Source of the DNA: Brachyhypopomus gauderio
Taxonomy: Eukaryota; Chordata; Actinopteri; Gymnotiformes; Hypopomidae
Assembly: GCF_052324685.1 (NCBI RefSeq)
Contig: NC_135214.1
Coordinates: 29,988,206-30,052,205 of the forward strand
Reading direction: 5' to 3'
DNA: 64,000 bases
The notes below the pieces were generated by a model. The model made no database searches, had not been told where the DNA came from, and was given only the letters and a program-made list of their open reading frames with translations. The number at the start of each line of letters is the position of its first letter. The stretch's first letter is position 1. The position numbers and the translations under genes were made by a program. Below, in pieces: positions 38,486-64,000 of the stretch.

Positions 38486-38528
38486 TGCACAACTCATAAT
38501 AGATCAATGAAAGTTCAACTTAAGTTCC

Positions 38529-40601
38529 TTAAGTTAAATAATTCTCTGCTGTAATATCTATGTGCTGCAGCTTTTTCTTGACCAACACAAACTCAGGGAT
38601 GTTCTCTTCATGCTGTTGATATTCCCGCTCCACCATTTTGCACTGTCAAAACAATCATATGAGGTTATGAAAACAGAGACAGGGGGGCATGGGGGAATCT
38701 AAATTTTCCTTTAAATGTAAAGGTAGAAAATTATACAACTAGAGCAAATCTTGCCTACAGCAAGCACACATAATCTATTTTTAGCACGTCTGGGAGAACT
38801 ATTACATGCCATTATAATTTGGAGTAATTATCTTGTCAAAAAAGATCTTAAAGCCCAATTTCCCCAAAGTGTTATGGTACCAATCTTGTAATAAGATGAC
38901 AGAGTAAGTGTGACTTCTGACTCTGGCCAAAAGTTAAGCTGCTTTCACACAATAAGAACCTTTTGGAGAAATGAAATGTCCAGTTTTGTTATTTAATTGT
39001 AATTTATACACAGGATAAGATATAAAATATTTTCACATGGTTTCACATAGGGACCAGCCCACTCTTCATGCCAGCAATCACATCATCATGGGCTCTTCTC
39101 AGGGGACATCAGGTAGGGGCCTCTCACTTTTAATCCAAGCCACACTTCTTTAGATGTGAAACCAATCTGGTGAATAAGGCCATAGCCCAACTGGCACCAA
39201 ATGCTCAGTGTCACCATATGGGCTTTATGTTCCATGACAATGACATACACAACCCTTGCAGTCAGACAATTCCTAACCCATAACATCTATATTGGCCTCC
39301 CCAGTGAATAAGGCCATACCCAACCCCACTAGCACTGTTAATGGATACTCAGTGCCGCCAGTCCGTCCCATGTGGATTTTATGTAATATGTAACCAGTCT
39401 TTCCCACAAATCCATACTGGCCTCCCTGGCAACTAAGGCCACTGTTAAAGCGTTCTCAGTGCCACCAGTTCCATCTTCATCTATCACATTAATCAATGAC
39501 ATGGCACAACACCCCACTCACCTACCCAGTCCTCCAAGTTCTTAAAACATCAAACACCTCAGCCGTTCCACCTTTGTAGTGCATTTCCCCAACTAGTCTG
39601 TGCTCTCTTTGCCAACAACCACTGCTCAGTCCATTCAGCGTAGCTTGTGGTATCTAAAATAAAAGTAATCCTTGCATAAGCAAGGATGTGGCAGACTTAG
39701 CTGTATATGCCCTAACACCAAACTCTATGCACAATGCATAGTATTGAACAAACTGCACCAATACCCTTAGTGAAATTAATTATGGTACTGTAACACTGAA
39801 ATAACTCCAAAAAAATGTTCAGGGCTTGACCACCTGTAATAGTTTTTTTGTGTTGTCTATTTATCATATGCTACACTTATATACAAACACTGTATTGATT
39901 AGCATATTTGGCTTTACATTTATGTTGAGGCCTGTCAAAAAATCCTAGTAACCTCTTATGGCTAAACATCAGTTCTTTAAGGAGGTCCTGGTGACTGGGA
40001 AAGCCAGTGGGAGAGCTGTTTAACTTCTGAAGCTGAGTGACCTCCTCACTACTGTCAGTGCTCTGCTGGCATGCTGGTAAATGGCACACAGAGTTCTCTA
40101 GAGAAAAAGAGATATAAACACGTCCATTTACACATACTGTTTAGTTGATGTTAATTCAGTTCACTCTCAATAGAGTTGTAGCTGTAAGGTCATCAATGTG
40201 AATTTGCTGTAGATTTTCATGCATAGGCTATCAAATAAAGCCAGTTTTTTTTTGTTTACATATTGAGATTGTTTTAGAGTAGTAAAATGTGCATTATGTA
40301 TGTTTCCTAAAGTAATGTATTTTGGTCTATTATGTATAATCATATGTCACTTCAGGAAAGAGACTTTGGCTTCATTAAAATGTAATTAAATTAATAGATA
40401 AAAAATTAGTGTTGAGGCATTTTGAAATTTTAAAGCTTTGCTATAATATATAAAACCTCAGTCTGAATGATAAAATGTCACTGTGTGAAGACAATAAAAA
40501 ATGAACATACATTAGGAAATACAAAATCTTTAAAAAATGCTGGATTTGCTACCCGATCAAAATAAATAATCAGATACCTTTTTTGTGATGGCTAAAGCCA
40601 T
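38529..40601 (-). CDS. FAM107-family (DUF1151) gene, incomplete as read
   Basis: FAM107 proteins (DRR1 and relatives) are small coiled-coil, actin-associated proteins. Three minus-strand pieces fit. A possible first coding exon is 40601-40578 (MALAITKK, donor GTATCT). Exon 40095-39953 encodes VTQLQKLNSSPTGFPSHQDL followed by LKELMFSHKR, matching the family pattern QKL..P..S.HQDL..EL...KR. The terminal exon 38642-38529 encodes EYQQHEENIPEFVLVKKKLQ and ends ENYLT-stop, matching EEQENAPEFVKVK. The conserved middle part (family pattern GLAPQ..PEL followed by a Lys/Glu-rich helix) was not found between 38643 and 39952, and the two main exons do not join in phase without it. So this is either a gene with a diverged exon that I missed or a decaying copy. 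Confidence 0.5.
39165..39475. repeat. Diverged tandem repeat, unit about 125-130 bp, about 2.5 copies
   Basis: A motif starting TAAGGCCATA..CCCAAC and continuing to CTCAGTG(C)CACCA recurs at about 39178, 39310 and 39435, with TGGCCTCCC before the later copies. It lies inside the long gap of the FAM107-like gene, where its missing exon would be expected. Confidence 0.6.
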
Positions 40602-41944
40602 TTCTCTGAAGTGTTACAAAATAAGAGACAAGAGAAAAATAGTGAACGACTTGTTATTTCATCGTGACATGTGAGCATATAGTTTTGCCCCATTTCATAT
40701 TACCCAGTCATTTGGAAATCTACTAATAATGTGATGCATATCCTAATTGAAAATTAAGAAAGTTATTTAATTGTTTAATTTCTCAAAAAACTTTGAAGAA
40801 ATTAATTACTCAAAAAAATCCTTATGCTAAACAGTTTCTCTCCAACCATATAAAATCAGATGGCAGACTTTGTGATACCAGTGTTTTGACCATTACACTT
40901 TGAGAACCTCGACTATCTCAAGTCTAAACATGGTCCTATGGACTTCAAAATTTCAAGTATTCAGAAACTGAAAAGGAAAAAAAAGTAAGACCTTAAAATA
41001 CTTTGTGGGGAAATTTTATAACTCTCTTAGGGTATTTAAAATTTACAGCAACTGGCATAGAAATTAAATTAACACAGAAAACAATTGAAATATAATAAAA
41101 AATATGTCTTGTCATAGTAATTTTACTGTTATTGGGTCCCTGTGCTGAAACTATGCAAGATAATCATAGTCATTCTGCCAAGAGACTCAGTGGCCCTCAG
41201 ACAAAGAGCATGTAGAGCTTTTTCAAACACATTCTCTTTCTGCAACACCATAACAACACTGTATCTCCACAGCTGTTCTTGTCTGCTTCTTTGCTGTACC
41301 TAGGCTAACCCTAACTTCTGCTTGGTGAGAATGCATACATTGACGTGTGTGGGTGTCTGTCAACACCTGTTGCAGACATCCCCTGCAGTCCCATTTTGAC
41401 AGTCAAAATTAACCTGCACTGCAATCCCAGGAGTGCAAGATGTGGGATTAGTTAATTGCCGTTGACATCATCGCTGCTTTTAACTGAAGTATCTAATACA
41501 ACACTCTAGAGTCTAGACACTTTAATTCATGAGTATCAGTGTTAGACAAGGTACCAATGTCAGTATATCAAAGACAAGTGTATAGGTGACAGACGTACAG
41601 ACAACAGCAAGAGCAAAATGATGTATTAAGGCCATCAATTGACATTCGTTGACAGTATAGGCAAAATACTTTGTTACTTCGTGGACAAAAAAAGCCTCTA
41701 TTTTTAAAGTAGTTTGGGGAATATTGTCATTTGACAACTGTAGATAATCTAGAGATATCTGATGTCACACTGGTGATACATTGGTGACAGTGGACAGTCT
41801 ATGAAGGACCATCTTCATAAACCTTTTCAAAAACAGGAAATGACCTGAACAGAATATTGAACATCAACAGCAAAAAAAACAAAGATTTTATTGCAGTCAA
41901 AAGGCACAGCCTGGGGTTCCTTTATTAAATCATATGTGTGTAGC

Positions 41945-42100
41945 CAGGGGTGTAGCAGCAAATTCTGGGCCCTGTACACTCTCAATGTCAGTGGGCCCCT
42001 ATAAATGCCAGTAAATGAGGCACATAAGCAAAATGGGCCCCTCTCCCTACTGGGGCCCTGGGTAGTCAGGTCCACTTTTTCCCCCACTACCACGCCCATG
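41945..42100. mobile_element. 156-bp hAT MITE with 8-bp target-site duplication
   Basis: It begins CAGGGGTGTAG and ends CTACCACGCCCATG, which are imperfect inverted ends. The flanks are TGTGTAGC on both sides (41937-41944 and 42101-42108), an exact 8-base duplication as for hAT transposases. The interior is rich in GGGCCC motifs. It has inserted into the left end of the palindromic element that follows. Confidence 0.8.
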
Positions 42101-42104
42101 TGTG

Positions 42105-42330
42105 TAGCTCAACAACACAATGACAAACTCTTTTGTGAAAGTTGGCTGAGTTTTGTGATTTTATATATTATAGAATTATATATTATTGGTAATATATAAT
42201 ATATAAAATCACAAAACAATCACAAACTCTTTCATGAAAGCTGGCTGAGTTTTGTGATTTTAAATCTTATTTATTTAATATATTTTATATATTATTTCAC
42301 GAAAGAGTTTGTCATTGTGTTGTTGAGCTA
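42105..42330. mobile_element. Palindromic MITE with about 36-bp inverted ends
   Basis: The left arm, starting TAGCTCAACAACACAATGAC (42105-42140), is mirrored by the right arm ending GTTGTTGAGCTA (42295-42330), almost base for base. Inside, GGCTGAGTTTTGTGATTTTA occurs twice and its complement once, so the single strand can fold over most of its length. No coding capacity. Confidence 0.8.
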
Positions 42331-42351
42331 CATACAATCGTACAAGATCAT

Positions 42352-43190
42352 CGTACATACATCTAATGTCCACATGAGGGAGCTACTATTTTTTTTTTAC
42401 ATTTCTTTCTTTTTTTTACTTACTTTTTGAATTCGCATTTCCGATCATTTTCATGCGGTGTAAAGTGATACATTTTATAGTAAATCAGCAAGTAAATTCA
42501 GAGTATCTCCAGTAGAACTGTGGTGAGAAATAATAAATTGATCAGATATACTAGTGCAATTTGGATCTTGGTTTCCCCCAATTTTTTAAGCGACTGTGAT
42601 CCTCACGACGTCTACGGTGTGTGTTCCTGAAGCTACCCAGCTTTGGCTGACATAAATATAGCCGTACATACACTTCATGGCCACATGGAGGCGCTACTGT
42701 GTTTTACTGTTGTCTTTTCCTCGCATTTCCCATGATTCTCATGTGATATAAGTGGACGCCAAAGCCGGATGTGAACTTATTCGAGTGAGTGGTGTTGTGT
42801 GGTGAGTTTGGTTGTTGGCTAAGTGCGAGTGATTTGAATGTCTGAATGTTTGTTTGTGCGAGTGTGTGTTTGTGAGTAATCCAAAAAAATCTACACCGTG
42901 ATCTTATTTGATCTGGTCAGAGCTTTACCTTGCTTTGATTCAGAGATGATAATAACCGACTCGCTAGCCTTCAATGGCAATGAGCGTGCAGCCGTTTTGT
43001 AGCTAGCTAGCTAGCACATTATGGGCAACCACAGCAGAAATGTGGTGAGAAATGATGAATTGATCAGATATACTAGTGTCGTTTGGATCTTTGGGTTTGT
43101 TCCCAACTTTCCTGTTGCGACCAATGAGTATTGAAGCGATTCTGATCTCCACAATTTCGACAGTTGGTGTGTTCCTGGTGCTAGCTTTGG
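42352..43190. repeat. Two-copy diverged direct duplication
   Basis: Copy A (about 42352-42650) and copy B (about 42663-43190) share CGTACATACA...CCACATG.. GG.GCTACT at their start, GTGGTGAGAAAT.ATGAATTGATCAGATATACTAGTG-like sequence in the middle (42520 and 43042) and a GTGTGTTCCTG.. end. Copy B has about 215 extra bases between the first two blocks. The duplicated unit has no clear ORF. Confidence 0.7.
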
Positions 43191-43234
43191 TTAGGAGACG
43201 GGATTAGCTAGTTGGGTGGGAAATCTTCATTACT

Positions 43235-43514
43235 TGAGTTAGTTAACCCGGGCGATGTAGGTCGAGTTAGTTAACCCGGGCGATGTAGGTCGAGTTAGTT
43301 AACCCGGGCGATGTAGGTCGAGTTAGTTAACCCGGGCGATGTAGGTCGAGTTAGTTAACCCGGGCGATGTAGGTCGAGTTAGTTAACCCGGGCGATGTAG
43401 GTCGAGTTAGTTAACCCGGGCGATGTAGGTCGAGTTAGTTAACCCGGGCGATGTAGGTCGAGTTAGTTAACCCGGGCGATGTAGGTCGAGTTAGTTAACC
43501 CGGGCGATGTAGAT
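43235..43514. repeat. 28-bp minisatellite, 10 near-perfect copies
   Basis: A 28-base unit starting CGAGTTAGTTAACCCGGGCG and ending ATGTAGGT is repeated ten times (280 bases). Only the first base of copy 1 and a base near the end of copy 10 differ. Each unit has the palindromes GTTAAC and CCCGGG and a CpG pair. It ends 65 bases before the cfap276 poly(A) signal. The uniformity points to recent expansion or active homogenisation. Confidence 0.95.
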
Positions 43515-43578
43515 GTAGTATCTCGTCGTTTTGTGTCCACACAGGGGAAAAAGGCACTGTGTTCATTCGAGATCCATA

Positions 43579-43584
43579 TTTATT
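43579..43584 (-). terminator. Poly(A) signal of cfap276
   Basis: TTTATT on the plus strand is AATAAA on the cfap276 strand, about 94 bases past its stop codon. Confidence 0.6.
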
Positions 43585-43677
43585 TCGGTGAACGTTTAAG
43601 ATAATTGAGTTAAGTAGCACATAGAAAGCTAGGTAGCTAAGCGAGACTGTGAAAACTACATCTATCTACCTTTCTCT

Positions 43678-44654
43678 TTATGTTGAATAAAATCCGCCGT
43701 CGTCTTTCCTGGAGTACCCTCGGTTTGTAGAAGCATTATGGTGAGATTCTGGAAGAGGACACCCGGTTTGGTAACCAGCATAGTTGAGCAGACCACGTGT
43801 GGCAAATTACGATGCATGTCTTGCTGCTGATAAATACTGGGCAAAACCCTACACTTTGTTACACACAATAAAGAAATATAAAACAGTTTCTCACCAATCG
43901 CTCCCTCGATGCTGTAAATGGAGGCTTTCTGTGAGTTGACCCAGACTCTCAGTACCTTGTTGCAAGCGTCGCCATTTGAAGCATGTTTTTCTTCGCTGAA
44001 ATGACCCAAATTAATAGGTGGTTATGCTGTTCTGTTACGGCTTTAAGTTGAATTATAGTAATGTTCGTTTGGGCAAGTCAAACATACCATCGCTTGTCCA
44101 CCAGAGTTTCTGGCTGCAGCAAGATTTGGTTCTTATTTCGCAGGAAATGCACATGATTATCATACACAGCACTGAGATGGAAGTCCAGGCTATCATTTGT
44201 TGTCTTGGCAAAACACAAAAACATAGTAAATATGAAGTGTTACTTTTTCAAACAAGCGACTAAAATATACTAAAATGAAAACTCTTCTTGCCAGTAGTCC
44301 AAACCCAGCCGGACCACCTCACCTGTTTGCCGAACAGAACACTTCGTCTCGTACTGGCGAGAGTCGCGGTGTCGTTTAAACGGCTCCATGGTTCTTCATT
44401 TTGCGCAAGATGAACAGGCTTTTCAAAAGGCATTTTCTGTGTATTTAAAAAGAAAATACGTTCAGCTGGGAGAGTTAACTATGTTTGTCGTAAAAGTGTG
44501 TTCCTGTTGACTTACTTGTATAGCTGCCAGACAATTTGACTATTAATATAACGTTGGCTAGGCCAACAGTGTTTACCTGGCATACTTTACTCCCCGTAAA
44601 GGTGTGATCATTCTCGTATCTAGGAAAAGGAAACGGATTACGATTTAGCGGCAT
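43678..44654 (-). CDS. cfap276: Cilia- and flagella-associated protein 276 (C1orf194 orthologue)
   Basis: Microtubule inner protein of axonemal doublets in motile cilia; human C1orf194 variants are linked to Charcot-Marie-Tooth disease. Exons: 44654-44577, 44436-44323, 44203-44088, 43995-43895, 43748-43678; phases agree, 159 residues (human 169). It starts [16 protein letters not shown]. Core matches to the human protein are [37 protein letters not shown] (human DSLDLVLQETYNHHEEF), [19 protein letters not shown] (human RIWISPQKASIHSIEGAIA) and the end [15 protein letters not shown] (human NRGYSRKHDGGFFST). It lies head-to-head with elapor1, 1.7 kb between start codons, the same neighbour as in human. 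I saw no convincing RFX X-box. Confidence 0.93.
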
Positions 44655-46348
44655 TATCACAATTCAAATGCTGCAGAAGCTACAGAAATGTTTGGCTCTG
44701 CTAACGTGAGCAAAATTCCTCCAGATTGTGTTGTTGTTCCACGTCCCCCTACCGTTACTACGAGACCACCCCCCCCCCGTCCTCTATTGTCACCGCACTG
44801 ATGAACAGACCGCGAGGGTTCCTGTGGAGGGCAATGACGGTGGGGTGTTCCAGAGGGTATTAAGGGTATTACAGTGTAATGTACAGATATTGCACCAGGT
44901 GGTGATTGGGACTGACCACATTACGAGAAAGGTTGTGGTTATTTGTTTTTACTCAGTGGCATGGTAAAACATCTCGTGCCTTAAAGTTGTACTTAGACTA
45001 CAACCCTTTGAGCTTTATGTGCTATATACTTGATATATTTATTATGTATTATATGTCCATGTAAGGGTTATGTGATAAGAAATCAATTTATGTCTCTTCA
45101 AGGATCCTGCAACATCAAAGAGCTTCCAGTTACTACAAAATTATCCCAGTCCATATGTCCCATATTAGACATTTTTAAATGTTTTAGTGTTTCAGGGGGT
45201 TCTTATGGACAATATATATACACCTGCATTCTACTAATGGCTGGAAAAGCCTGAATTGAGAGACACTCATAGGCACTAATCATCGCAGCAGGAACAAGCT
45301 CTGAATACAAGATCAATAGAAGCTGGCATCTACCACACCAGATGCAGGGTTTGCAAAGATGTCACAGACAATCCAAGAACATAACAAAGCTAGATGCTGG
45401 CAAGCAGAGCATACATGGAACACGATAACCAAAAGCATAATATACAGATTTATTATATTGTGTATAGGTTATAACATTTAAAGTCTGTGGAGGAGAGTGA
45501 GTGGGGCACAATATACTGGTTCTCAGCAGTCATGTCTGTTCTATGATTGTTTTCATTGTGAATGTACAATTTTAAGCATTGATTGCAAGGATGCAAACAC
45601 CTGTCACCAATCAATCCTACAATTATTGAGTCAAAGTCAAAACAGTTTTGTAAAATCTCTTAACAGCTTTCTGAGAAACTGCAATCTGACCATTTCTGAG
45701 CATGATGTAACACACTATTGCTTGATATTTAACTCTGCTGTCTCAATTATGATTAAAGTCTACCTACAATTATGTTTGTGTGTGATAAACAGTTTCTGAT
45801 TATAGTTTGCGGAAAGTTCTTTATCTGGAAAAGAAAGTCACGTCATTTGTACATTGCGAATATCTCCAATATCTGTATTGTTTGTGGTTGGCCTTTTTGC
45901 TCTCATTTACATTTCTTTTTATTCTGACACTCTAAAGAACAATGGCAAGACATGCAATTAATTGATTACTACTATTATGTCAAATATCATCGTTAATATA
46001 TTTCTTAAGATGCAGCTGTTCATAAATATTTCTATACTGTTTTATTGGTTCCTATAGGAACAAAGTAGCTCTAGAAGTAGAACTAAATTGCACTGAGGCT
46101 AAACTTGAAAACAATTAAAGGTCCCGTCAAAGATGTTAATCAAATTTTTAGATTTCCAAATGTTCGAAATAATTCACACCATTCCCACAATCAACAGGTG
46201 GGAGCGCTAGCAGAGTCACGCGCTCAACGCGCAAATAAAGCGCGGCACCGGTTACAGCGAAGTTGAAGTACCAGCTGTCAGGCGGACTGGTCGGATGGGA
46301 TAGGTTTTCTCTTTCTTATGAGTGTTTATATAGCTTTTTATTACAACC
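44655..46348. other. cfap276-elapor1 divergent intergenic region
   Basis: No coding exon is visible. Promoters for both divergent genes must lie here. The elapor1-proximal part (about 46195-46270) is CpG-richer (CACGCGCTCAACGCGC) and is the likely elapor1 core promoter; the middle is AT-rich and featureless. Confidence 0.5.
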
Positions 46349-58921
<12,573 letters not shown>

Positions 58922-59282
58922 ACCTTCATGTCCTCTAGGGCTAAGAGAAGCTGCTCTCTCAAATGCAGAGACTTGGAAAATCATGGCATGGTCGTGATGC
59001 CATCATAGCGTATGGAATGTGGAGTAGAGCCACTCCTCTCTGTGCAGTCTAGATATCATGAAGTCTTCTGGCAATGCTGATTTGATTTTGCCAGCATTTG
59101 GTCGATCTTCTTCAAATGCACCATGCAGCTTTTACAAGACAAAAGCAGAAATCAGGCTCCCACAGCAGTTTTGCAACAAAACCCAGCGCTGGTTGACATG
59201 TATTACAAATAAGACATGCTGCCATGTAGTACCCATGACCCCAAGGAGTTTTTAACCTGTTACTTGTTTTTTATGTCTATTA

Positions 59283-59288
59283 AATAAA
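59283..59288 (+). terminator. Poly(A) signal of elapor1
   Basis: AATAAA about 360 bases after the stop. No other gene is visible between here and the mapk14 start at 60254. Confidence 0.6.
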
Positions 59289-59938
59289 GACAAAAAAAAT
59301 ACAGTGACGCATGAATTTCTGACAAAGAATATTTTGACCCACTCACTAGTTTGAAAGATATCTATTAGGCTACTTCATTTACATTTACTATTGGGAAAGA
59401 CAAATGTGTTGACATTCCCTAAAATACTAGTGCTGTTTTTCCTTTCCATAAATTTGTTTTGTTTTGTCAAATATTTGTGAAGTAATATTGTGTGAGTGTA
59501 GTTTACCTATATATATTTGACCATCTGCCTTTGAATTGTTATGTTTTCATTTTAATGTTCTCACAACAAAATAAACGTTTATGGCCTCGTTATATGAACC
59601 ATATATCGATATTAATTGTCTCTCATGTAAAGACTCTTACATTAATCGCACTGATGCCTATAAATAATGTCAGTTACTATGTACAGACCTCCACACGTTA
59701 TGCCGTTTCAGCATTTTATGGGAAACTGAACAAGGCAGGTGTATAAAACTCCTACATGCTTTCCTTTCCCTTTCCCTCTTTAAGTTACTTGCTAATTATT
59801 TACAAAAAACATTATGGTTATTAAATAACAAATCACTATGATAGATAATCATGATGCATTTGATAATCATATACGTTATAGGCCTATAGGCAATAGTGTA
59901 TGCCCCACACTCTGACTGGCAGTATTTCATGGGTACCC

Positions 59939-59946
59939 TCGCGAGA
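59939..59946 (+). promoter_or_regulatory. TCGCGAGA core-promoter motif, mapk14
   Basis: The palindromic octamer TCGCGAGA lies about 310 bases before the mapk14 start codon. This motif is known from TATA-less promoters of widely expressed vertebrate genes. It falls where the mapk14 leader should begin. Confidence 0.45.
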
Positions 59947-60253
59947 TTTCAGAGTTTCTGACGGTAGCACGCAGAGAGCACGCAGGGAAGTGGCTAGTGC
60001 CAGGAAAGACACAAGGGAACAAGGGATAGACCTAAAATTAGCCCAACCCGTAACGAAACTACTTCCGAATAGTGAAATTCCTGGACATTTTGGGACCGTT
60101 GATACGAGTTAAACTTTTGGAAGTGGAAGGTTACTTTACTACGTTGCATTCGGTTGTTGTTCATCTACCCTCCAGATGCACGAAAGTGACCTGGCTGCTA
60201 CCATCGCAAACCAAGGAAAAGCAGAAGTTTCTACTTGCTTGGGGGCTGCAAGA

Positions 60254-62909
<2,656 letters not shown>

Positions 62910-64000
62910 GTGAGTGAGACTCTTCATCTTCCTTCACTCTGTTTGTTTTTTTTTTCTCTACAATTTAAAACCCAACAAGTGATTAAAGGCAAAATGGCAC
63001 TGATGTAGAAATTCTTTGGTGATGACTGATATGGTCTGCAGATACCTGACACTGAAGTTTAAGTTGATCATTTGTTATATTTGCACATAAGCATTCATGA
63101 CAGTGGATCCAATTAAACAATTTCGGAGGATTCGCGTTGAAAATAAACACATCCTCCACGGTGCTAAACTTCTGTTTTGTGGAAGAGCGGCCTTTCCTAG
63201 AAATTGCTCTGCGGTGATAGACTGTCTCTCGTGTTCTCTTTTGATGGACTGAGAGCCATTGTCTCAGGGCAATGGTATGTGGTTTTACATCTTTTTGATG
63301 TACAGTGCATTCCACATGTAACATTCTAGCCCTGTGGATGGGGAATATTAGCACTCCAGAAGACCACTTCGGGACTAGACAGAAGATACACCAAGTATGA
63401 ATCAATCCAGGAACCACACCTTGGTTGAAAAACCTGCTTTCATGTCATTTGGATGTGTCATTTTTTCAAGGATGTTCATTGTTATGGCAGTTATCTTTAG
63501 ATTTAAAAGCATGGGTGTGATCAGACTTGCAAAATGAGCAAGTAAACACCCTGCAATGTAGCTTTACCTGAAGGCCGCGCAGTGTCTCAGAACACGAGCC
63601 GGTGTCTGGGCCTGCAGGACCTGCCTGGCGGTTAGGGAACTGGTCTTGTAACCGGAGGGTCGTGGGTTTGATCCCCAGACCTGAGGCCGTGACTGAGGTG
63701 CCCCTGAGCAAGGCCCTTAACCCTCAATTGCTCACTTGTATAAAAAATGAGATAAAAATGTAAGTCGCTCTGGATAAGGGCGTCTGCCAAATGTCATAAA
63801 TGTAAAGTGTAAATTGTAATACATGGTGAGGGGACCCCTGCTCAACCTGCACTTCTGGTGTCTCTTCCCACTGTATCCCACTCTGTCATGCCTTCACCTT
63901 TGACCTTGCCATCCCTAATGTCACACAAGCCCGCGATGTAGAGAAAAATATGAAATGATAATGATAAAGTTCTTAAGAACACCTAGTGGTTTACTGAGGG
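62910..64000 (+). other. mapk14 intron 3, partial
   Basis: Intronic sequence to the window edge. Apart from the SINE I see no exon. Open frames on either strand here have no recognised homology. Confidence 0.6.
63618..63806 (+). mobile_element. tRNA-derived SINE in mapk14 intron
   Basis: A tRNA-like head carries an A-box-like GGCGGTTAGGGAACTGG and a B-box-like GGGTTTGATCC (about 63664). It is followed by CTGAGCAAGGCCCTTAACCC and a 3' tail GTAAGTCGCTCTGGATAAGG...AAATGTAAA (63760-63806). The 3' tail is nearly the same as the end of the LINE at 25711-25760. Target-site duplications were not clear, so the start may be off by tens of bases. Confidence 0.8.

Larger units (their letters stand above)
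33178..38528. other. inava upstream region, no confirmed coding gene
   Basis: Mostly noncoding and AT-rich. It contains a long (CT)n array (34576-34651), an imperfect (TTA)n array (35871-35915), an exon-like block at 36368-36473 and a decayed DNA transposon starting at 37685. Several open frames in 33.2-35.2 kb have no recognisable homology or splice support. Confidence 0.5.

Noticed and set aside
43235-43514. Regular 28-bp repeats resembling CRISPR repeat spacing
   Set aside because: The copies are head-to-tail with no unique spacers, no cas genes exist and the DNA is vertebrate. It is a minisatellite.
44728-44967. 79-residue frame between cfap276 and elapor1
   Set aside because: No homology, low-complexity proline run from a poly-C tract, and no splice partners.

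Overview
This is a stretch of vertebrate nuclear DNA, almost certainly from a ray-finned (teleost) fish. The genes have many short GT-AG introns. They encode recognisable vertebrate orthologues, including the fish-specific makorin mkrn4. The spaces between them hold fish-type repeats: Tc1, hAT and L2-like elements and tRNA-derived SINEs. There are no bacterial-style operons, CRISPR arrays or phage genes. All gene models were built by hand from exon translations, splice signals and reading phase, and homology is from memory of the families; no search was run.

Layout: ppard, a PPAR-delta nuclear receptor (2.6-8.6 kb, +); mkrn4, a makorin E3 ligase (10.9-13.5 kb, +); fance, a Fanconi core-complex subunit (14.8-17.8 kb, +); rpl10a, ribosomal protein uL1 (19.7-21.8 kb, +). 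A repeat-rich gene-poor stretch follows (22-29 kb), with a hAT element and a Tc1 copy split by a SINE and a LINE. Next come inava, the CUPID-domain innate immunity activator (29.2-33.1 kb, -); a FAM107-like gene for which I find only three exons (38.5-40.6 kb, -); and a block of MITEs, a local duplication and a perfect 28-bp minisatellite (41.9-43.5 kb). The last part holds cfap276, a ciliary microtubule inner protein (43.7-44.7 kb, -), divergent from elapor1/KIAA1324 (46.3-58.9 kb, +, 22 exons), and the first three coding exons of mapk14, p38alpha (60.3 kb to past the edge, +).

The genes are independent eukaryotic transcription units. The gene order is informative: ppard-fance-rpl10a (and mapk14 nearby) matches human 6p21.31, cfap276-elapor1 matches human 1p13.3, and inava is on human 1q32. 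The window therefore joins blocks that are separate in mammals, and the main join falls in the transposon-rich interval after rpl10a.

I did not find a wholly new multi-gene system. The points most worth a second look are: long complementary (CA)n and (GT)n arrays in different introns of elapor1; an intron splitting the ppard ligand-binding exon; a strongly folded segment in an rpl10a intron; the FAM107-like gene lacking its usual middle exon; the perfect 10-copy minisatellite beside the cfap276 poly(A) signal; and nested transposons in which a SINE and a LINE share a 3' tail.
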